A model generated the notes under the pieces. That model had not been told where the DNA came from and did not search any database. It was given only the letters and a program-made list of their open reading frames with translations. Positions 37,136 through 48,502 of a stretch of DNA of 64,000 nucleotides are shown piece by piece. Positions within the stretch are counted from its first letter, which is position 1. The number at the start of each line of letters is the position of its first letter. Both the position numbers and the translations under genes were made by a program. The DNA comes from Theristus sp. LFF4_11 (lineage: Eukaryota > Nematoda > Chromadorea > Monhysterida > Xyalidae), in NCBI GenBank assembly GCA_030248135.1, contig JASANC010004230.1, positions 62,001 through 126,000 of the forward strand, written 5' to 3'.

Positions 37136-38237
37136 CAGGGTGGGCCAAAAAAAGGTTCCAATTCTAAAATGCTCTAACTGGCGTGTGCTAAGGTGTTTAG
37201 AGCTGAAAATTGAAGCACCATTAGAAAAAATTTGGAGGTTTTTTTGACTAAATTTTTTTCACGGTATGTTGCCCCTATCACTCACTACAGCAGAATATCT
37301 GAAAAACATGAAAAATCGACAAATGTGGTAAAACGCAGAAAGTTAATTTAGCTGTAACAAAGACCAAATGATGAACGTTGGTGAAAACCCGAGTGCTCAC
37401 AACACAAAAAAAGATGAAAAAAAACAATACGCACATACAGTAGCTTGGAAATGCCGAATGCTGAATTGCATTTGAACAGTGTTTGATCAACCTGATGTTT
37501 CACTTCGAGTCTGAGCGTGCGTGAGCGGTTCAGCCCAGAGCAGATGCGAATTTATCTTTCCAGAAGCAAACTGTTTTTTTTTTAATTCACACAATTTGTC
37601 ACTCTCACTTTGTCACAATTTATTTTTCACCATAGCAGACTGGTTGTTTTCTGCAGTGAAAGATGCAAATCCATTTTCAGTCGTTGCTGCCATCATGGTT
37701 AAGTGGACGGCAAAGCGAGTCTGGTCTGCCAATTGGTGGGAACATGCGAATAAGTTATCCACAGTGGGTCGGCAATTTTGTACAAAATTCATTTTTCCCC
37801 CGCGTGGCGATACATCAGTTCGCAAGTCGGTATGAGCAATGATAAACAGTGAGATTATGGGTTAACGTTGTTTTTTCGTCAAAAATCGCTATTTTTTTAA
37901 AAAAATACACTGTAAAAATAAACTGAAACGTGTAAACCAAAAAATTTTTGATCACAAAAAAGCTCCCAAAGTGTTCCAACAGTGTTCCAAATTTTAAGCC
38001 ATGAGGTCCCTTTGTTGCAGCTAAATCAACCCTCTGCATTTTACAACATTTGTCGATTTTTCGTATTTTCCAGATATTTTGCTGTAGTGAGTGACAGGGG
38101 CAACATATCGTGACAAAAATTAGGTCAGAAAAACCTCCAAATGTTTTCTAATAGTGTTCCAATTTTCAGCTGTAAACACCTTAGCACACGCCAGTGAGAG
38201 CATTTTAGAATTGGAACCTTTTTTTTGGCCCACCCTG
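37136..38237. mobile_element. TIR transposon family T, copy C
   Basis: 1102 bp, ends CAGGGTGGGCCAAAAAAAGG and CTTTTTTTTGGCCCACCCTG, flanked by TA. It is close to copy B along its whole length, including the long arms. On the plus strand about 37695-37830 encodes MVKWTAKRVWSANWWEHANK (one residue shorter than copy B at the Q of KQR) and soon decays. Confidence 0.88.
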
Positions 38238-38584
38238 TACAATGCAAGTTAAAAAAGTCACACAATTTATGCACGTCATTTGTTCATATAAAAGTGTTCA
38301 TTTTCGCCATCTGTCCATTTGTTCATGAATGAGCCTCGAGCAAGAAAACCAGTTTCTGTTCACAAGGCAACACAGTTTACAGTTTCTCACATGAGTAATA
38401 ATTGGTCCCACCTGGTCCCGCCGTCCGTTTCAATGTTGAGCTCATGCTTGCTTGGGCAATTAAGACTTGCTTGCTTTGCAACCCAATTAAGAATGGTGAT
38501 TTGATATGAATGTCTATGCAACATTGCAGCTACAAAAGGAACATCAGAAAAAAAAACAGTACAACAAACACACCGTACAACTGA

Positions 38585-40397
38585 ATGGTTGAGCGTGGCG
38601 TCGTGATCGGCGGTGTTTACCTGCTGCTGTGCGCCGGTGGTCTCGTCAGCTACGGCGTGGTGACGCTGGTGCTGTGGCGCAAACGCAAGCACTTCAACAG
38701 CTCCTTCTACCGCATCATCAGACATGTCGCCGTGACCGACATCAGCATGCTCTGCATGCACGCGTTCTTGTTTGCACCGAGCGCCATCGCTGCGTCGAAA
38801 GTTAGAATTACACTGATCCACTTGAGCAGCATTTTATTTTGAGCATTCTGTCGATTAGAACACGAGTGCACAGTTCAGCTTGAAGAGGCTGTCATTTAAT
38901 GAGGTTTTTATTTCGTCAACTTTTCGCAATATTCGCAGATCTACGGCGAAACAATCACAGACGCGCTGAGCAACTTTGAAAGCGTCTGCTTCAATGCGAT
39001 TGTGGTGCAGCTGGTTGTTGTGGCGCTCGACCGCCTGTTCGTTGTTGTCGGCAGCTTCACGTCAATCGCCGAGTAAATCGCTTGACCAGCGGTTGCTTAT
39101 GAAATCGTAAAAACACATCTTTTTCTTCTTCGTACAGCAACCGGTTTGCGCGACTATTCACCGACATCCAGCTGGTGCGAATTCCGCTGGCGTTCTGCTG
39201 GATCGTCGGCATCGCGTGGACGGTGGTTTTGAAGGCAGCCGACTGTCACTTGGTGCGCTGGTCACAATGGCAAACACACGATGGTTGATTCTTGATAGAC
39301 AAAGTCCGAAGTTTCTGAAGAGAGTGCACGCTCACAGTAAGCTTGCACGTCACTAACCAACACACACGCCCACATACACGCGAAGGGTGCCTGCTGTGAC
39401 ATCGTACATGTGCGCGCATGTGTGTTTGTCTATCGAAAACATCACTGTGCTGTGTGCTAGTGCACGGTGCTTAGACTAGCACTTTAGCACTGGTCAGTTG
39501 CCCGACTGAGTTCTCCGCTGCTACTGAGACTTGGCAGGCCTTCTTCGATTGCAGGTGTATTACCCGAGCGCGTATCACGCTGGCTACACCTGTGTTGACT
39601 ATTCGTTCAACAACGTTGCATGGAAGGCGCATGAGTACTACCACTACGTTGTGCCGGCCATTGTCATGTGCATGTAAAGCGTGTTTTTCAGTTTGCAAAT
39701 GTTTCGACTGCAGTTCTGAGTGGATATGTACTTGCTTGATTGATTGATTTTATTCCACATATGTATTTGGCCTTTCTTATGCGCTTCGGGCATTTCTCCG
39801 AATTTGTTTACTCATCATCAGCTAGTCATATAATGCAGAAACAACCAGTATTGGTGCCAGTCATATAATGCAGAAACAACCATTGGTGCATTTCATGCTT
39901 GCAGTTACATTTGCATCTTTGCTGCTGTTCGTGTTCGTCACAAGCAGCACGTCACACGTGTGCAACACTCGACAGTCAGCACTGCCTCACTTGCTTTAAA
40001 AACAGAAGCGAGAAACAACCAGGTAGGAAGTTTATAGTTTTTGACCATAACAATGAACAAAATAATCAAACACTTGTACTATATGGCCATTGTTTGACGC
40101 GTAGAATGGTATGGTTCCAAAAAGTGCGTTTTTTTCCAAATGCAGTCTGCGAAACTCGCGACAGAGCGAGCGGCAATCAACCGTCGGCTGCTCTACCAGG
40201 CTGCGATTGTGACGGGCGCGTTTTTCGCCAACAACCTGGCGTGGATCGAGTTCGCGTCGATGCCCGGCTACATCGGCGGCGTGCTCATCTCGGTGTTCGG
40301 CATTCTGAACGCCTGTCTCAATCCGATCGTGTATTTCGCTTTCAATTCGGCGCTTCGACGAGAAATTTCCTTGTTCTTGCGACGTGAAACCACTTGA
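38585..40397 (+). CDS. Seven-helix G-protein-coupled receptor, Srx-like chemoreceptor
   Basis: Six exons, 38585-38800, 38939-39072, 39138-39252, 39555-39673, 39905-40022 and 40146-40397, give 317 aa with seven hydrophobic helices. Landmarks: TM1 (VIGGVYLLLCAGGLVSYGVV), TM2 after FYRIIRHVAVTDISML, TM3 closing in ALDRLFVVV where class A receptors have DRY, TM4 (IPLAFCWIVGIAWTVVL), an extracellular loop with YTCVDYSFNNVAWK, TM5 (VVPAIVMCMIYICIF), TM6 from YQAAIVTGAFFANNLAW, and TM7 with NACLNPIVYFAF (the NPxxY motif). The TM4-TM5 loop C...W pattern resembles nematode Srx receptors. The ligand is unknown. The chosen ATG leaves only a few residues outside TM1, so a short upstream exon is possible. 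Confidence 0.85.
39824..39889. repeat. Two-copy 35-bp tandem repeat (GPCR intron 4)
   Basis: AGTCATATAATGCAGAAACA followed by ACCA...TTGGTGC occurs twice with a 35-bp offset, 15 bp before the exon 5 acceptor. Confidence 0.8.
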
Positions 40398-40554
40398 AAA
40401 TAATGGTTTTTGAGCGCACGAACGTATTGAATTTTTTGGGACTGGCAGGTGTGCAAATACAAAGAGTTTTTTGTCTGAGCGGGTTTTGTGTAATTTTTCT
40501 CAAAATGCTTCTACTTTTTACGACTGTGTTCAAAAATTTATTTTCAAATCGTAC

Positions 40555-41159
40555 ATGGATTTTAATGAAAACACACAATTTCACTTAAACATTAAAAATA
40601 CAACAGCCACCACTACTGATTCGTTTGCATTGAAAACATCCAACCTCACAAATGCTAACCAATCGATGCAAAACACCACAGCAGACGGTGACACAGAGAC
40701 TCAGTTGCATGCACTGTTGGATTATTTGGGGTTTTCGACGTTGTGAGTTGATTTTTATAAGTGTTTTTTAAAGCTGGTTGTTGAAGCTGCTTGAATTTAC
40801 TTGAACTAAACTTACTGAAACTACACAACTGAATTAAATCGTACGCTTTTTTTAAAAACCTTTACTCTTAGTATTTGTGGACTGAAAACAAAAAAAAACG
40901 TTTCAATATTTTTGTGTGTCTCAGCACTTCTCAAAATAAATGCGTTCTGAAAACGCTTTTACTTATATGCAGCAAATATGTGCTGATCGGTGCTGGACTG
41001 ATTGTGCTCGCCTGGCGACACCACAGTCACAATCGAATAAATGCTGCCATACATCACAAGTCAACCAACGAACGCAAAATGGCCAGTAAACGAAATGACA
41101 GTGACTGTGACGGTGCTACTGAGCCAAACTGTCACGCCGTCACTGCAACTATCAGTTGA
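40555..41159 (+). CDS. Small single-helix membrane protein with glycosylated-looking ectodomain
   Basis: Two exons, 40555-40742 and 40973-41159, give 124 aa. The N-terminal half is polar and has at least four N-glycosylation sequons (KNTT, SNLT, ANQS, QNTT), followed by LLDYLGFSTLFKY, one helix (VLIGAGLIVLAW) and a His/Lys/Arg-rich tail (RHHSHNRINAAIHHK) before an acidic Cys-containing end. An in-frame ATG at 40471 would add 28 residues. The shape (sequon-rich outside, one helix, basic juxtamembrane) resembles KCNE-type channel subunits, but no defining sequence match is seen, so function is open. It starts 157 bp after the GPCR stop on the same strand. Confidence 0.55.
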
Positions 41160-41594
41160 CAAGTGACGCTTAAAATTGTTTTTTGGCATCTCTTATCATC
41201 CACAAAAATAAAAAAATCAGAACCATTTTTTAATTTAATCATCCGTCTATTCTGAGTTCTGTGGGACAATGTTATGTACGCGCGATAAACATTTTTATTG
41301 ACAGCTGTAAATTATTATTTGATTATTACTATTAAATAAAAAAATAAAATCAATTATTCAATTACATGTATAATCTTCAAATTGCTTAAAACTACAGTGT
41401 AAAACGTTCAACGCAATATACAACAACAGTTCAACCGTGCTTGTCGAATTTCAGACACAAATTTCGACGGATTTTCAGAACGGATTGCAGAGACATTCTA
41501 CAAAACTAGATCACACAAGCAAAAAACTAGACAACCAACCGTATGAGATCTGATACGAAAGTAAACAAGCAGCGCAACGACGCCGCGCAGTGCC

Positions 41595-44500
41595 TCATAC
41601 AAAGGTCTCATCGGACGTCTGCACGATGTTCATGTCACGCCAGCCGCGGCCGGCCGCCGCTTCGCCGCCAAGCGCCTGGTGGCGTTTGAGTTTGTCGCAG
41701 TTGCTGCTGTTGATGTTGTTGACGCTGTTGATGCTGTTGATGCTGTTGATGTTCACGGTGCAGTTGGTCAGATTCGTGTTGCTGATGGCCGAGTCGACTG
41801 CGTTCCTGGTCGTGGTGCTCTGCCGCTCGAGGCTGGGCGGCTCGATGAGCACCTGGCAGGTGTGCTGGTGCTGCATCTGGTGGCGTCGGTCGTTGGACGC
41901 CCGCTGCGAGCCGGAGCGGCCGCCGCTGCTGAGCAGTTTCGCCGAGAGCGTGCTGGCCGTGTGACGCAGCGTCGGCGGGCGCAGCTGTGCCGTCCACGAG
42001 CGGAAGCCGTTCACGGTGCGGTTCGCTGCAGAACACGTTCAGTGCAAGCGCTTTTGTGTTGAAAACCACGCTTGAAATCGCTCGGAACTAAAACGGTATG
42101 TACAGCATGTGTTTTATGTTTGGTTCTGCGACTCAATGTGCACGCACAGCCGGGCGAAATCAGTTTCATGCGTGACGCGGCTATTCAAAATCGCTGGACT
42201 GACCCGAGTCCGCGAGAGACGACCGAGCCACTTGGGCAACTTTGAACGGCCGCATCAAGCACGACATCAAGCCGTACTTTAAACGTCAGCACATGCATTG
42301 AGTCGCAGGACCAAAAAATAGTGGATGTTCAAACTTACTCCCGAATACTGTTGCGATAGAAAAGCAATCGCTTTTTCATCTTTTAAAAGTGGTGAGCATT
42401 TTCTTGTTCAAGAGTTGCTCACAACGGGAGTAAATCTGATATGGTTACTGAAAGTTCGAAGAAACAAATCCCGTTTGGTTTCGGTTTTACATCATTACAT
42501 CACGAAACCTAAGAAGCAAACCACGTTAGTTTCCGTTTTGTGACACAGATTGTACAAAACAAAGAAACAAACAAATCACGTTGGGTTTCATTTTGTAATA
42601 TGAGAAACCGCATTACATCAGCTTGAAAACGTTTTGATTGGAAATTGATTCTGAAACCAGACACTATGTGATGTGGTGTGTGCTGGTTGGAGGGTTTCAC
42701 TGACACATGATTGAATCCAGAGAAGCCCGCTCAAAGCTAACCTTTTCAAGGTTAAATTGACGCCCCGGCAACTGATAGGTTTTCAAGAGAAGGTGGTTTG
42801 TCAGAGGAACACGCACGAGAGAGCACCACGCACAAGTGCTGTGTGTTGCATTGAATGTGAAGTGAAGGCATCATATTTCACATTGCTCACGTTGCGCGAA
42901 TGAATGTTTGCTTCTCACATGACGAGTTTGAGTTGGTGTAGTCGCCCATGATCAGCACCGCAAAGTTTAACCGCAACCACGCAACCAACAACAACAGTGG
43001 GTGCTACAGCAACCGACCTGCCTGCCTGTAGCTTGCCGTGCGCGTCTTCGCCGCATTGCCGTGCTTGTTGCCGTGTCGGTTGTGCGTCGTGTGTGCGGCC
43101 AGCGGTGAGAACTCCTGCCGCGCGTACAACACGAACGCCATCAGGCTCGCCAGCAGACTCAGCACGACGACGCCGCCCGCAAACAGGAAGATGCCGAGCG
43201 CGTACTCCTGCGTGCTCTGGAAGACCAGCATGTTCTTGATGGCGCCGTCCGTGTTCGCGCCGCGAGTGGCCGCCACAGGCACGTGCACGTTCGCTTGGCT
43301 CGAGAGCTGCTGATTGTGGCTCGCGGGGTCGGCCGATCCGGCAGTGCGGCCGCTGCTCGTGTTTCGGTGGTCGCTGCTGCGCGCTGATTGGACGACGCTC
43401 TCCGGTGCACTGGTCGTGCTGGCCTCCGACTGCGACGGTGTCTTCAACTGAAATCAGCATTTTCAAATACGGCCACTTTTGAAATTTGTTTTACTTGTCA
43501 AACAAAACCAATTTCTAAAGTTTTCAAAGATTGCGCTTTGATTGGTTTTGTTATGTCTTGGTGATGTGTCAGTCAATGCATCAATTATGAATGCAATTCT
43601 ACGCAGCAGACAGCAGCTACAGCACCGGAAATTGCTGTTCGCACGCGCACACCGTCTCCGGCTTTCGCAAAAGTTCGACTAATTTCAAATATTGTTTGAG
43701 AGCAAAGCTGGCTACGATTTGTTTCTGCTTTCGGTTTGAAAATCACCAAAATGAACGCGCCCAACTAAACAATGAGAATTTTCTGCTCGGAGACGAACCT
43801 ACTTTCTTTCAAAGCATATTGCAACGTGCATGGTGCTACAGATGTTCGTATAAGTAATCAACAGTAGTGCATCGAAACACCCAGTAATTATTTGCGCAGC
43901 TAATAAAAGTTTTCGCATGTCTGAGCGACGCACGGCCACACACGTACAAGAGAAGTCATTAGCCGTCGCAGGTGCTTGTAGCTCGCATTCAGAGGCTTTC
44001 TGTCGCACAGCGAGTTTTAGTGCACGCACACTTGAAATTCGCACCATGTGACAGGAAAAATGCAATCAAACTGTCAGTTTTTGCTATGCGACTTTTCGGT
44101 TTCACTGCTGTTTCCGATCATAAAAACCATTTTTTCCTCTGAATGTTCGTCTGAGGTCTGAGACTTTTGTGAGCTTCAACATGTGCGCGCATATGATGCG
44201 ATGAACACATGGATGCATTGTTTCTTTAAAAAAAGTTGGTTGGAAAAATATCACGTCAGAAACAAAATAACGCAACTGTAAACCGTTACAAACTCTCACA
44301 GGTTTTTTTTTAATTTCAAAACAAACTAATGTTGCAGAACACTTTGCAGCAACAGTAACAGAAGTTTCAACCGAAAAAGAAACTTCAGATTGTCTAAAAG
44401 GAGAAAACGTGTTGAGAAAAACAAAAACAGATTGAAAAGAAACTCATGAGTTTTTGGCTGACTGACTGGCACGTTATTTCTATTCAGGCACGCCGGCTGA

Positions 44501-47500
44501 CAAGCGAAAACACGCGACGCCTTGAAAAGTTGGCTCTCCGTGCAAAAAAAATCTATTTGAATGCGTGAACTTGACAGATGCTGCGTTTACGGTTTCACTT
44601 TTCGGACCAGTGAAGTTGAAAATCTTTTTTTGCTACTGGTGGGTGGGTGAAAATCTAAAAAAACCTCCATCAAGCTTTTTTAAAGTTGGTATATATACAA
44701 TGTACATACAATACATGTATCTGATATATAGCACCATATTCGCTTGACTTCATGCTTAGTACATTTTCATGCTGCGGACCGGGTTAATCGGAAAAGGGTT
44801 AGCTTGCACTCGCTAGCAATCGGACATGATGATCGGATAAAAAAGATAAAATGTCAATAAAATTTTATGAACCGGAAATGAATATCAAAAATAATTATTG
44901 CAATCATGTGAGCATAAACTGCAGGAATTTGTGCCAAAACATACCGTATTACCTCTAATAAACCCCCATGGGGGTTTATTTCTTCAGCGACTTCTGGGGG
45001 TGGGGGTTTATTTGGGGGGGGGGCTTTATTTTGGGGGGGGGGGTTTATTTGGAAACCATTTTTAGGAGTGGGCAAAATGGCAAAAATACCTTCCATGGCA
45101 GGAAGGAAGTCGCAGAAACTTCTATTCTACATAGAAATTTCTTTTTACAACAGCCTTTTGTAATGAAATTACCATTAACTCATCCATTTGGGGCCTTTGG
45201 TAGCACAATTTCATCATTTTCACTGCAACCAGCCACTGAATTCGCTGGGTATGTGTTTCAAACAGGTTTCAATAACCCCCCATGGGGGATTATTTTGGGG
45301 GGGGGGGATTATTTGGAAACTTGTCGAGGGGGTGGGGGTTTATTTTGGGGGGGTTTAATTTTTGGGGGGGGGGTTAATAGAGGTAATACGGTATGCCTAA
45401 AAATGAATCAGTATAATTTCGGTTTTTTCTTCAAGTTTAAAAATTTGGAAAAACATTTTTTGGATGAAATATTGCTAGCGAGTTCAAGAAATTTAAAAAA
45501 TAACCGTAATACTTGTTCAATATTCAGATCTATGAAAACGGAATTTGAAATGAACCACATTGACATAAGCGGCATTCATGAAGTAGTATTTAGCGAAGTA
45601 ATCTTCAAATACTGCTTCGAATGCGCCTATAGTCAAGTCAGGCAGTGTTGATAGGCAGCTGCACCCAGCATGTCTGCGAAGCAAATATTTCCACAGAACG
45701 ACTTTTCAGTTATAACCTCAACTGTCATATTGTTTCAGCACATTATATCCAGAAGCAGGAGGCACGTTCCAGAAAATGACAAATTTTACATGACATTGCA
45801 CATTCATAGGTTTCGTCTCCATGTCTGCACTCCGCAGCATCCCTCAAATCGAAAATTCATATTCGAATCAGCATCAGCGTTAATTGGTATAATCGTTCAT
45901 CCCAGTATGTTCATGACGGAATTACAACAGTGAAACAAAATGTGCATGGCGTTTGGCGCTTGAGCATTTCATTCTTTAATATGCATGGTACTAATTAACG
46001 GCATAATCCTAGAACTTGCTCCACCGTATACAGAATCACATGTGACAAGACAATGCGATACATACATGGAGCGGTTGTTGATCAGATAGGCAGCAGCAGC
46101 CAATGCCTTGAAAGTTTCAATTAAAAAACTACATACGTTTCACAAAGCTTTAAAGGGGCAATATTTCGGAACTTGAACATCATTACATTGTAACTTTAGA
46201 AAACACAAACCGCAGCAATTCAGAAAACGTTGCACATGACTTAAAGAAACGTTTAAAAACTTAAGAAACGTTCAAGAATACACATGATACAAAGGGAAAA
46301 TATCAGAAAAACGCTCAGCTAGAAGATTTCAGACACTTTCATCGGAACAGAGAGACTGATTGAATGTCAAAGTAAGGGGTTCGAAAACAATTTGAATCGT
46401 GCACAAACGTATGTATGGAGAAACAATAATTAACACACGCCGTCAGAAAGGCTGTATCATGCAGAAAAAATAATTGAAAACGCGTTATTTAATTTCCGTC
46501 CTGTCAAACTTGCGATACAACTGTATATCAATACTGTAGTTGTAGCCAGGGCAAAACGAAATGTTGAAAGTCTGTCAATCAGTAACACGTACCAGTAACC
46601 CAGACTCAGAGTCAGTTTTTGTGATAACAACTATGCAGGTTTTTTTACGTTATCTCAAGTGTCTGGGGATTTAGGTTGATGCGAAATCCCAATTGCTTGA
46701 AACGACCTGGCTATGCTCAAAAGGCCTATGATTTTGACCAAACTGCAACTTTGCAAAATTTAGTGCTGTTTGTCGAAGCAACTGTAGTAATTGATGAGCT
46801 CAGGTTTTTCGAATCAAAAAGTGCTGTGCTACTACTATGCGATCAGCATCGGCTGTCTTTGTTTTGGGTTGTATGCGTGAGACGACAAAAAAGTGATGAC
46901 AGTGATGTTGGAGGACTGAGAATGAAAGTGTGAAGCTTGAGAAAATACGTACAAGTATTTAAATGGAGAAAGCGCAAATATTTTTCATTACACCACAATT
47001 TCGTGACAATCAATTCATCCATCCATCCGTTTTATTTAGCAAAAAGCAGGAAACTCCGATAAAACAGCATGGAGACTATGCGTTTCAAATTTCCAAATTT
47101 TATCTGCAGAAAAGCATGCATGTCTCTTACCTTCATGCGGCGCACCATTTTTTACCAATCCACGATTTTGATGGTTGCTTGCTTCAAAAAAGTGTTCAAA
47201 CCGATTTTCAAGTTTTTGACTTGGGAACACGACTATTCTCATATACGTTAGACCTGCGCAGCTGGCAGCTACAGTGTATTATAAGATATCCTACGTAGGT
47301 AATTGTTTACAAGAAAGCAGGGCCTCGTAGTGCGTTACTGCGGCTTACTTGATAACAAGCTCAGAAAGCCATGATGAAGCAAACACACACGATGCGCCAT
47401 TGAAAACGCATATCCGTCAACAGTCAATGTTTGCATGGTTGCATGAAATTTCAAAAACGCAAACGCATTGATGCCGAACAAATATTTTTGGCTTAAAAAT

Positions 47501-48502
47501 AATTAATCAAGTTTCGAAGCTTTGGCAAAGTTTGAACTCTGCACCAAGGGAAGACTCAAGCGTCAGGACTGGTCAAGAGAAAATCTTAAACACTTTCACG
47601 ACATTCTGAAATGACACAAAGAAACTTGAACGGTCTGAATTATTTTTTGTTTCTGATGACGTCAAGCAATCGAATGGAAACAGGCGAAAGCTAGGGGACA
47701 AAACGAATGATCAAAGCAATAATGGCTTTAAGACATCATGAAAAGTTTGCGTGCTTGTTTTTTTTCGACATCGACATCACAGTTTTGTTTTAACAAAAAC
47801 TATGCGATCCGTTTCGAACCTTGGGTTCACAAAACCAGCTTTTGCTCAGTAATGTGTTACTGGTTTCAAGTGTGTGAAACTGATGCGATTGCCAGTTTTT
47901 TCAACATTCTATTTTGTGACTGACATTCAACACACTAGGGCTATCATGACATGTCATTTTTTCAAAGTGGAACACAGACATGCTGATAAATTTGAACGCA
48001 ACGGCCAGGCCGAAAACATAAATTATTCCAAACACATGACGAGTTCAAAAAACTAAAAACGAGATGAAAAAAACCAAGATGTGCAAATTTAGACCACCCA
48101 TATTCGCGGTTCGGGGAATGTTTGAATGATGAATAAAACATACCGAAACAAGACCATTGGATCAGCAGAAGCTGATGTTTTTGCATTTTATCATGGCAAA
48201 TTCAAACTAAAACTGTGTTTGTTATATAAAACGAAACAGGGAATGGCACTGCATCGAACGGAAACATTTGTTTTGCAAATGCAGTTAAAAATAAACCTTT
48301 TCTATTTTTCTGGAAATAGCGAAAAATACATTCAAAACGAATTGCTGTGTCAAAACTGAGACCGGAAGGGAAACAGTTTTCGAACAACCACAAGCACTTT
48401 GCAACACAAAAACGACTTCTATATATTGAAATGTAATGTGAAACATACCACTTCGTGGCTATCGGGCAGCTGAATCATGACCACACTTGTGCTGGTGGAC
48501 AT
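41595..48502 (-). CDS. Single-pass membrane protein with Asn/Ser-rich tail and PDZ-ligand end
   Basis: Three exons join in phase: 48502-48449, 43447-43018 and 42025-41595, giving 304 aa. Order: a short start (MSTSTSVVMIQLPDSHEV), a Ser/Thr/Ala-rich ectodomain, one helix (YALGIFLFAGGVVVLSLLAS then LMAFVLY), and a basic cytoplasmic segment (THNRHGNKHG). A low-complexity stretch follows (SINSINSVNNINSSN), then the C-terminus TSDETFV, a textbook class I PDZ ligand (T at -2, V at 0). The 5-kb first intron carries two MITE-like elements. The family is not recognised; a weak resemblance to the membrane-proximal part of TMEM132 was considered. Exon 1 could be internal: it follows an acceptor (TTTTTTCAG-ATC-ATG), so more exons may exist upstream. 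Confidence 0.55.
44941..45394. mobile_element. TIR element with G-run interior (ATACCGTATTACCTCTA family)
   Basis: About 454 bp with inverted ends ATACCGTATTACCTCTA and TAGAGGTAATACGGTAT. Inside are repeated blocks of the type TAAACCCCCATGGGGGTTTA and long GGGGG-TTTATT runs near each end, with an AT-rich centre. It lies in the large first intron of the PDZ-ligand protein gene. No clear target duplication. Non-coding. Confidence 0.75.
45567..45630. mobile_element. Mini-MITE copy 3
   Basis: AAGCGGCATTCATGAAG is followed by TAGTATTTAGCGAAG and then a partial inverted partner CAAATACTGCTTCGAATGCG. Same family as 11530-11620. Confidence 0.6.
47015..47072. repeat. Dispersed repeat D2, copy 1
   Basis: CATCCATCCGTTTTATTTAG, then CAGGAAACTCCGATAAAACA. 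A near copy is at about 53127-53190 (CATCCGTCCATCCGTTTGAT, then CAGGCAACTCCGATAAAACT). Confidence 0.55.

Noticed and set aside
44968..45651. 227-codon plus-strand frame
   Set aside because: It runs through a TIR element and a mini-MITE; no domain features.
46963..47298. 111-codon plus-strand frame
   Set aside because: It contains the dispersed repeat D2 and has no recognisable features.
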